A stretch of DNA of 39,826 bases from Promethearchaeota archaeon (GTDB lineage: Archaea; Asgardarchaeota; Lokiarchaeia; Sigyniarchaeales; SOKP01), in assembly GCA_013375475.1 (NCBI GenBank), contig JABXKD010000031.1:1-39826 (forward strand), read 5' to 3'. How positions within the stretch are numbered: the stretch's first letter is position 1; the number at the start of each line of letters is the position of its first letter. The notes under the pieces were generated by a model. That model worked only from the letters and a program-made list of their open reading frames with translations, had not been told where the DNA came from and searched no databases. Below, piece by piece: positions 34,224 through 39,826 of the stretch. The position numbers and the translations under genes are program-made.

Positions 34224-35135
34224 ATGAAATTTGGTATCCAGATAAATAATTATTTGACTTCATGGGAAAATGTACTTGCCACAATTAAAACTGTGGAGTC
34301 TGGACCTTGGTCCAGTCTTTGGGTCTCGGACCATTTTTTTCCTCCAGTTGGAGATAATGTAGAACATAAGGACGCCTTAGAAGGGTGGTCACTGATAACA
34401 GCTGCAGCTACAGTCACAAAACGCTTACGACTAGGTGTTCTCGTCTCAGGTAATACATACCGCAATCCCGCGTTATTAGCAAAGATGGCGGCCACTGTAG
34501 ACCAAATCTCTAATGGTAGGCTTATCCTTGGAATTGGCGCCGGCTGGTATAAGCGAGAGCACGAGGCATTCGGTTGGGAATTTCCAAGTCCTAAGGAAAG
34601 GAGTGATCGTCTCGAAGAGGCAGTAGAGCTGATCAAGTTGTTATTTACGACTGAGGGACCAGTTAATTATAGTGGACAGTACTACCAGCTTAAGGATGCG
34701 TATTTTTCACCACCTTGTACGCAGAAACCACATATCCCAATCTTAATAGGTGGTAATGGGGAGAAACGAACATTAAGGACCCTAGCGAGGCTTGGAGATA
34801 TTTGTAATCTAGATTTTAACGCCCCGGGATCCCCTGAAGTATTCAAACATAAGATAGGAATCTTAGAGCGCCACTGCGAAGAATTTGGGCGGGATCCTAA
34901 AGAAATAAAGAAGACATTACATATGCCCATTCATCTAGAAAATGATAAGAAAAAAGCAATTAAATATCGCAAAATACGTGGAGAATGGACATTAACTGGC
35001 TCTGCCTCATTTATAATTAATCGAATCCAAGAATATATGGATGTTGGTGTAGAAGAGCTCATTTTTGGGAGCGTCCCATCCAAAGCGGAACTATATGAGC
35101 GTTTAAATAATGAGATACTCTCAGCATTTATCTAA
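34224..35135 (+). CDS. Luciferase-like F420-type oxidoreductase
   Basis: 303 residues of the bacterial luciferase-like (LLM) TIM-barrel family. The SDHFF region and GIGAGWYKREHEAFGWEFPSPKERSDRLEEAVELI segment match F420-dependent members such as the methylene-tetrahydromethanopterin reductase/F420-dependent dehydrogenase group. F420 over FMN is inferred from these segments and archaeal setting. The base use looks a little richer in G and C than its neighbours, so transfer is possible. Substrate unknown. Confidence 0.87.
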   Translation: MKFGIQINNYLTSWENVLATIKTVESGPWSSLWVSDHFFPPVGDNVEHKDALEGWSLITAAATVTKRLRLGVLVSGNTYRNPALLAKMAATVDQISNGRLILGIGAGWYKREHEAFGWEFPSPKERSDRLEEAVELIKLLFTTEGPVNYSGQYYQLKDAYFSPPCTQKPHIPILIGGNGEKRTLRTLARLGDICNLDFNAPGSPEVFKHKIGILERHCEEFGRDPKEIKKTLHMPIHLENDKKKAIKYRKIRGEWTLTGSASFIINRIQEYMDVGVEELIFGSVPSKAELYERLNNEILSAFI

Positions 35136-35386
35136 AACTAAATGGAGAAATTAAAAATAATTATTAAAAAACTATTGGTTCATAACATTAATTTATAATT
35201 AAATCTATAAATTACTTTCTTATTATTTTTTCAGTAAATTCTTGATAAGTAAAACGCAGTGGTTTCTCGTCTTTTCTTATGCTCTTCCTTTAAATCGGGA
35301 CTTAAAGTTTATAATGGAAATAATCACTGGTGAATATTTTAATAAAACACTACACTGTAACATTTAAACTAATTAATTATAATGAG
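35136..35386. other. Non-coding leader with half of a direct repeat
   Basis: Gap of about 250 bases before the preferred start of the ferredoxin-like gene. It carries the upstream copy of a 33-base exact direct repeat (35273-35305). Apart from this I see no gene. A TTG/GTG-started extension exists to 35330 but has no homology or ribosome site. Confidence 0.5.
35273..35305. repeat. 33-base exact direct repeat, upstream copy
   Basis: Identical, same orientation, to 35535-35567 inside the following gene, 262 bases downstream. It begins with TTTCTTATGCTC and ends with CGGGACTTAA. Flanks on both sides diverge at once. In the gene it encodes part of ISYALPLNRDL. It may be a short duplication or an assembly effect. 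Confidence 0.8.
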
Positions 35387-36487
35387 ATGATTAAGATTTC
35401 ATTAAATGAAGAATTGGAGAAGTTTCTCTTAGGAAAAGGTGCAATAAAAGTTGGATTTACTACTCTTGAAACCCTAGCGGGCGGTCCTCCGGGATCAGAC
35501 ATAACTTATGTATTACCGGAAGCGCAATCTGCAATTTCTTATGCTCTTCCTTTAAATCGGGACTTAATACGCCCCTATTTAAAAAAAGAGCCTAATAGTA
35601 GAGTTAATCTCGAAAATGATAGATTTAACATTACAATGAAAGCGTGGGATGTCTCTAAAGAAGTTGCTGAGTTATTAAGAAAAAAGGGATTTAAAGCGTT
35701 TGCAGTCATGTCTAATTTTAAATATCGAAAAGATTCGGAAGACTGGGAATATGAGTTGACTCCAGATATTTCTCTTAGATATTTAGCACTAAGAGGAGGT
35801 GTTGGTTCGTTCGGTTGGAGTGGTAATTTAGGACTTAAAGGTTATGGGCCACTCTTTACCTTAGGAGGAATTGTCACATCTGCAATGTTAGAACCAACCG
35901 ATCCTATCCCTGAATCTGAGTCATTCTGCAATAAGTGTAAAGTATGCGTTAAAGTATGTGCATTTAGAATGTTCGACGAGGAAGAAGAAGTTACGATAAA
36001 AATTGGAGGACAAGAATATACACATGCTAAACGAATTGATAAAGGACGATGTCATATGGTGTGTGGGGGATATTCGGGGTTAGATATTACGGGAAAATGG
36101 TCTACCTGGAGTGCGGGACGCTATGAGCAACCGAAAACAAAAGATGAGGCGATAGTATCATTGATTCGCGCACAAAAAAACTGGTTTAAACTACCTAAGA
36201 GAGAGGATGCCAAATTTTACGACTATAAGGACATCGAAGAACTTCAAAATGTCCCCTTCATAGGAAATAAAACCGTAAAATTAGGAGATTATTTGGTATT
36301 TACCTGTGGACACTGTCAGCTTGTATGTTGGGGCGATCCAAAGGAGACTAACGAAAATTACCGCTTGCTTAAAAATTCTGGCTGCGTAGTTCAGAAGGAA
36401 GATGGATCAATCGTGGTTCTTCCCCCCGTAGAAGCAAAAAAAGCTTTTGATAATTTGGATCCTGAACATAAAAAATTGTATCATTAA
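35387..36487 (+). CDS. Iron-sulfur protein related to epoxyqueuosine reductase/reductive dehalogenase
   Basis: 366 residues from the ATG at 35387; a GTG 19 codons earlier (35330) opens the same frame but adds only unmatched sequence. The C-terminal half has two cluster sets: CNKCKVCVKVC, with the last Cys followed by Ala in place of Pro, and CHMVC plus CGHCQLVC. The N-terminal half (VLPEAQSAISYALPLN, LRYLALRGGVGSFGWSGNLGL) matches COG1600-type proteins (epoxyqueuosine reductase, reductive dehalogenase relatives). These reduce organic substrates with cobalamin or an FeS chain. A cobalamin site cannot be confirmed here. The upstream copy of an exact 33-base repeat precedes it. Confidence 0.75.
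   Translation: MIKISLNEELEKFLLGKGAIKVGFTTLETLAGGPPGSDITYVLPEAQSAISYALPLNRDLIRPYLKKEPNSRVNLENDRFNITMKAWDVSKEVAELLRKKGFKAFAVMSNFKYRKDSEDWEYELTPDISLRYLALRGGVGSFGWSGNLGLKGYGPLFTLGGIVTSAMLEPTDPIPESESFCNKCKVCVKVCAFRMFDEEEEVTIKIGGQEYTHAKRIDKGRCHMVCGGYSGLDITGKWSTWSAGRYEQPKTKDEAIVSLIRAQKNWFKLPKREDAKFYDYKDIEELQNVPFIGNKTVKLGDYLVFTCGHCQLVCWGDPKETNENYRLLKNSGCVVQKEDGSIVVLPPVEAKKAFDNLDPEHKKLYH
35535..35567. repeat. 33-base exact direct repeat, gene copy
   Basis: Second copy of the repeat, inside the ferredoxin-like gene and in frame. It is the likely source because it lies in conserved coding sequence. No inverted or third copy was noticed in the window. Confidence 0.8.
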
Positions 36488-36549
36488 AGTTTAATTTAAA
36501 CAAATTTTTAATTTTTTCTAAAAATCTTTAAACTTAACTTTAAACACTG

Positions 36550-36573
36550 GAAACTTCATTCTGTGAAGGTTTC
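36550..36573. terminator. Hairpin between convergent genes
   Basis: Arms GAAACTTCA (36550-36558) and TGAAGGTTTC (36564-36573) pair with a single bulged base around a five-base loop, TTCTG. It sits between the stop codons of the ferredoxin-like gene (plus) and the glycyl radical gene (minus), so it can end transcription from both sides. The plus strand then runs into CTAAAAATC; no long T run follows. Confidence 0.4.
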
Positions 36574-36647
36574 TAAAAATCAAAAAAATAAGTAATTAAA
36601 AATAATTATAATTTTAAGTTTCACACCAATAATTTATTTAAAATTGA

Positions 36648-39119
36648 CTATCTAGATCCATGTACCGTTCGAGCGATGATAGAGTCTTGTACTGGTGTAG
36701 GTAACTCAACAAAACGAGCAACATAACCCGCTACTCTTACCATTAAGTCCCTGTGTTTATCGGGTTCTTTCTGGGCAGCCAATAATGTATCTGATGAAAT
36801 TACATTAAACTGGACGTGATGAATCTTCAGGTCGACAAATGTTCTTATTAGATCTGCCATCCTCTTGAAACCATAATCCTCCTTGAAAATCAACGGATCC
36901 AACCTCATATTGAAGGAAATGCCAGCGAAAACCTCGGCGTGGTCGATCTTACCTACAGACTTGAATACTGCAGTGGGGCCACTAATGTCGCTTCCTCGTG
37001 TGGGCGCGAGTGAATCTGCTAGCGGTTCCTCGGCTAATCTTCCAGAAGGGAGTGCTCCTACAGCCGCACCCGCCCTGACGTAGCTACTTAAAGGTATGTG
37101 AACAGGTATTTTGTGACCACCACGCGTGTTTTTATGTTTTATCGCTTCTTGAGAGAAAGTGCGCATTACCCAAGCTGTTTGTTCATCGGCATAGTCATTG
37201 TCATTTCCAAATTTTGGTACCTTCAACAACATTTGGCGCAGGTCGTCGTACCCTTCAAAATTCTTCTCCAAGGCTTTACACAGTTGATCTATAGTGATTT
37301 TCTTTTCTTCAAATACAAGCTTCTTAATGGCAGTCAAGGAATCACCTAAATCAGTAACACCAACGCATGATACGAAGGGCCCGAAATTATAACGGGCTCC
37401 ACCTTCTTCCCTACATATCCCTTTTTCAATGCAATCCTCTATAAATGCTGATTGGTATAAAGTTGGGTCAAATTCGGCGATAAGTCTCTCACCTATGTTC
37501 GTGGAAATTGTCTCCATTTCAAATCCCCATACAAGTTGTCTTCTAATTGCTTCCAGTAATTCCTCAAAAGATTTAAAATCTCTAGGATCCCCTGTTTGAG
37601 GTGGCGTTACTCCCTCGGGCCAACCCTTATTGCCTTGAGTCAAAACCGATTCTAAAACCCCTGGAAGTAGTTGGATATAAACGGAGGTACAATACCCAGA
37701 ATCCGTACCAACTAATGTTGGTTCGTTACATCCCATTGCACTAGACCTTCTAGCTATCTCCAATGTTATTGGTGAATCTCCACCTAAAGTCGATCGGCCA
37801 AGGAGATTGAGGACGAGATTATCGTTATTAATAAACTCCGGATGACCAGTTCCAAGCGCACAGAGTTGACAAGCTTTAATAAGGAGGTCCTCAGGAGTTT
37901 TGCTGTGAACTAAGAGACCTACATCAGGCTCTACTAACCGGGTATGTATCATTCCCTCTAGAATCATGTATGACAGCTCATTAGTAGCATCAGTTCCATC
38001 TGCTCTTAAACCACCTACATCAACATGCTGTGCAATACCGGAAGTATCTGTCAAAAGATATCCTTTTTTAGAGTTTAAACTATAAAGAAACCATGAGGGT
38101 CTTAGAAGAAAACAATCAATAAGTTCCTGTGCTTCATTTTTGGTAATCCTTCCTTCCCTTATATCTGCTTCGTAATATGGGTATAAATACTGGTCTATTC
38201 TCCCCGGACTGATGGAAGCAGTTTCGCGCATCTCCCAATAGTGAAGAATTTGAGCTAACCAGATTGATTGTATTGCTTCATAGAATGTTCTCGCTGGATT
38301 TGCAGGTACCCATTCGCACACTTCAGCTATCTTAAGTAATTCTTCCTTCCTTTCAGTGTTTTTCTCGCTTTTTGCCAATTGTCTTGCTCTATCAGCAAAT
38401 CTAATCCCTATCTCAGCTGCTACTTCCATAGCCATAATCACACCCTCAAGAAATGGAATCTTTTTCGCCTCCTCAGGATTATTTCGATCGATCCTACCAA
38501 GTCGTTCTTCAGCATCCTTCTTTATTCCTAAAAATCCCTTTTTCAGTAATTTTTCATTATTGGGAATAAAGTGGCCAACGTGAAAGCGTGCCATCGATGT
38601 ACTCACAGAATACCATGCTTCAGGAGTAAAACCAGGAGGAGCAGGTTCGTAATGAGAAGGGGAAAGTCGTAATCTTTCCCAGTTGCCTTGTCCTTTCCAA
38701 TAGGGTATAATTTCCTCTCTTAATTCTCGTTTCTGTTCTTCGCTAATGAAAATTGGATTGCGTTCCCTATTACTAATTTCATCGAGATAGTCTTCTAATG
38801 TTAGATCAGACTTCACAGGAAGTGGGCAGTTGTTAGGTATGGGATCGTACCAACCTACTAAGAGCTCATCTGGAAAAATGTCGATGGGTAACTCCCTTAC
38901 TATAGCTGTAAAGAGCTTCGCTTTGCGGGTTACCATTGGTTCTCCTTCTGTTTCCTTCATAACTCTTACTTCAATGCGATCTCTATCAATTGTGTAAACA
39001 AGCTTTCGGTTAAAATAGCGTTGCCTATGTCTCTCAATTCTTTGAGTTGGTTGTACAGTTAACACTCTTTCTAACAAGGTTTTTGATTTTTCTGCTGCTT
39101 TTTCTACACTCTGTACCAT
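36648..39119 (-). CDS. Glycyl radical enzyme, eliminase-like
   Basis: 823 residues of the pyruvate formate-lyase-like family. The glycyl radical loop is VRVAGY with the radical glycine at G798. The thiyl cysteine is C464 in AMGCNEP, and the C-x-E arrangement gives E466. That Glu is the base used by glycerol, diol, choline and hydroxyproline enzymes, so a lyase or dehydratase is more likely than a formate-lyase, which uses two adjacent cysteines. The central residue (Asn) differs from the usual Val. The activating radical SAM enzyme is not adjacent, which is unusual. It starts at the ATG at 39117-39119, divergent from a molybdopterin oxidoreductase. The exact substrate cannot be told. Confidence 0.9.
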   Translation of the reverse strand: MVQSVEKAAEKSKTLLERVLTVQPTQRIERHRQRYFNRKLVYTIDRDRIEVRVMKETEGEPMVTRKAKLFTAIVRELPIDIFPDELLVGWYDPIPNNCPLPVKSDLTLEDYLDEISNRERNPIFISEEQKRELREEIIPYWKGQGNWERLRLSPSHYEPAPPGFTPEAWYSVSTSMARFHVGHFIPNNEKLLKKGFLGIKKDAEERLGRIDRNNPEEAKKIPFLEGVIMAMEVAAEIGIRFADRARQLAKSEKNTERKEELLKIAEVCEWVPANPARTFYEAIQSIWLAQILHYWEMRETASISPGRIDQYLYPYYEADIREGRITKNEAQELIDCFLLRPSWFLYSLNSKKGYLLTDTSGIAQHVDVGGLRADGTDATNELSYMILEGMIHTRLVEPDVGLLVHSKTPEDLLIKACQLCALGTGHPEFINNDNLVLNLLGRSTLGGDSPITLEIARRSSAMGCNEPTLVGTDSGYCTSVYIQLLPGVLESVLTQGNKGWPEGVTPPQTGDPRDFKSFEELLEAIRRQLVWGFEMETISTNIGERLIAEFDPTLYQSAFIEDCIEKGICREEGGARYNFGPFVSCVGVTDLGDSLTAIKKLVFEEKKITIDQLCKALEKNFEGYDDLRQMLLKVPKFGNDNDYADEQTAWVMRTFSQEAIKHKNTRGGHKIPVHIPLSSYVRAGAAVGALPSGRLAEEPLADSLAPTRGSDISGPTAVFKSVGKIDHAEVFAGISFNMRLDPLIFKEDYGFKRMADLIRTFVDLKIHHVQFNVISSDTLLAAQKEPDKHRDLMVRVAGYVARFVELPTPVQDSIIARTVHGSR

Positions 39120-39170
39120 ATATAAAACCTTTTTTAAAATTTAATATGATCTAAAAATTTCTATTGTAGT

Positions 39171-39183
39171 TATATATATTTAG
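39171..39183 (-). promoter_or_regulatory. Probable TATA box of the glycyl radical gene
   Basis: On the minus strand the block reads CTAAATATATATA, some 50-60 bases before the start at 39119. The plus-strand gene begins at 39369, so this gap serves two divergent transcripts; TTATAAATA at 39307-39315 is a candidate box for the other. Confidence 0.4.
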
Positions 39184-39306
39184 GGAATAGAAATTTTTAA
39201 ATGTATACTGTATATTTTATTACGATTTTATTATATTTTATTATAATATCTCTATAGGAAATTGAAAAGGTTAATTACTAACACTTTTAAACTCTGATTT
39301 GAAAGA

Positions 39307-39315
39307 TTATAAATA
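39307..39315 (+). promoter_or_regulatory. Candidate TATA box of the molybdopterin oxidoreductase gene
   Basis: TTATAAATA lies 54-62 bases before the ATG at 39369. The spacing leaves a leader of about 30 bases. An AAGG just before the ATG is too close to act as a ribosome site. Confidence 0.35.
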
Positions 39316-39368
39316 AAGAAACATTCATAAAAACTAAATTTGTTAAAATTACTAAGATTGAGTAAGGT

Positions 39369-39826
39369 ATGAGTACTAAAATCGTTCGAACGATCTGTTT
39401 TGGCTGTCATTCCCGTTGTGGTGTGCTTCTCGAAGTAAAAGACGGAAAAATCGTTGGAGTAAAAGGAGATAAGGACCATCCCATAAGTCACGGATATATG
39501 TGCCCGAAAGGGAGGGCATGCATGGATATTATATACCATCCCGAACGGCTCACTAAACCTTTGATACGGGTAGGGGAGCGAGGAGAAGGAAAGTTTAAGG
39601 AAGTATCTTGGGATAAGGCGCTTGATGCTATAGCTAAGAAGCTTCTTGAAACACGAGAAAAATGGGGGGCTGAGTCAGTTGTATTTGGTCAAGGCACGAC
39701 AAGAGGCATGCCACCTTGGATTTACCGCTTTATGAGTCTATTTGGGACGCCAAATTTCATGTCAGCTGGTCACATGAGCGGCGCTCCTATCGCCCTCGCC
39801 AGCGCTCTCACCGCTGGATTTGGAAT
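39369..39826 (+). CDS. Molybdopterin oxidoreductase, N-terminal part, cut by window end
   Basis: 152 codons seen, running off the right edge. The [4Fe-4S] motif is C10, C13, C17 and C45, in CFGCHSRCGV with CPKGR after the fourth Cys, as in DMSO-reductase-family catalytic subunits (polysulfide/thiosulfate reductase, formate dehydrogenase and relatives). The sequence SAGHMSGAPIA falls where the metal ligand is expected, with a Ser (S137) in place of Cys/Sec; this needs the whole protein to settle. Bases near the end look clearly richer in G and C than the rest of the window. It is divergent from the glycyl radical gene. Substrate unknown. Confidence 0.88.
   Translation, partial: MSTKIVRTICFGCHSRCGVLLEVKDGKIVGVKGDKDHPISHGYMCPKGRACMDIIYHPERLTKPLIRVGERGEGKFKEVSWDKALDAIAKKLLETREKWGAESVVFGQGTTRGMPPWIYRFMSLFGTPNFMSAGHMSGAPIALASALTAGFG

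Noticed and set aside
35330..35386. GTG-started 19-codon extension of the ferredoxin-like gene
   Set aside because: No ribosome site, no match to the family; the ATG at 35387 fits the conserved domain start.
39252..39539. 95-codon minus-strand frame across the divergent gap
   Set aside because: Overlaps the molybdopterin gene and its promoter, with low-complexity content and no homology.
1..39826. CRISPR array, transposon ends or attachment sites
   Set aside because: No regularly spaced repeats, transposase, integrase or paired terminal inverted repeats were found by reading. The only exact long repeat is the 33-base pair near 35.3 kb.

Overview
The window reads as a piece of an AT-rich archaeal chromosome, most likely an anaerobic, ferredoxin-based archaeon. 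An Asgard/Promethearchaeota member such as a Lokiarchaeia-like lineage is my best guess; lineage is inferred from gene content only. Archaeal signs are a formylmethanofuran/formate dehydrogenase (Fwd) operon, a eukaryote/archaeal-type tRNA methylthiotransferase, a solo HdrB protein, an archaeal-type RNase J, an F420-type luciferase-like oxidoreductase, a tungsten-type aldehyde:ferredoxin oxidoreductase and TATA-like boxes upstream of several starts. No rRNA, tRNA, CRISPR array, transposase or integrase was seen.

Layout. 1-9.8 kb is mixed housekeeping and accessory: two small membrane proteins with zinc fingers or charged tails, a tRNA-modifying radical SAM enzyme, a haloalkane dehalogenase of the DhlA type, a ferredoxin-nitroreductase, an HdrB-like protein, an RNase J-type nuclease, a zinc-ribbon membrane protein, FdhD and a surface protein with Ig-like repeats. 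10-16.4 kb is a one-carbon/ferredoxin core: fwdGFDBC on the minus strand, divergent from a two-gene 2-oxoacid:ferredoxin oxidoreductase. No FwdA hydrolase subunit is visible.

16.6-30.8 kb is a catabolic island. It starts with a 4-hydroxybutyryl-CoA dehydratase-like flavin/FeS enzyme on the plus strand. A long minus-strand series follows: SDR, ADP-ribosylglycohydrolase-like protein, two-domain VOC protein, histidine phosphatase, acyl-CoA dehydrogenase, an enoyl-CoA hydratase remnant, zinc alcohol dehydrogenase, AOR, a winged-helix/acyl-CoA synthetase fusion, a metallo-beta-lactamase-fold hydrolase and a TetR regulator with a repeated operator-like motif at its promoter. Together these could take an alcohol through aldehyde, acid and acyl-CoA to an enoyl-CoA, passing electrons to ferredoxin and ETF-like carriers (inference).

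31-39.8 kb holds a second SDR fused to a PsbP/DcrB-like domain, an acetolactate synthase-like TPP enzyme, an F420-type oxidoreductase, a ferredoxin-like protein related to epoxyqueuosine reductase, a glycyl radical enzyme and, divergently, the start of a molybdopterin oxidoreductase cut by the window end.

I found no single self-contained new defence or mobile system. The most unusual items are the Fwd operon without FwdA next to FdhD, the dehydratase homologue with changed catalytic residues, two uncommon domain fusions, a gene remnant and a 33-bp exact direct repeat.
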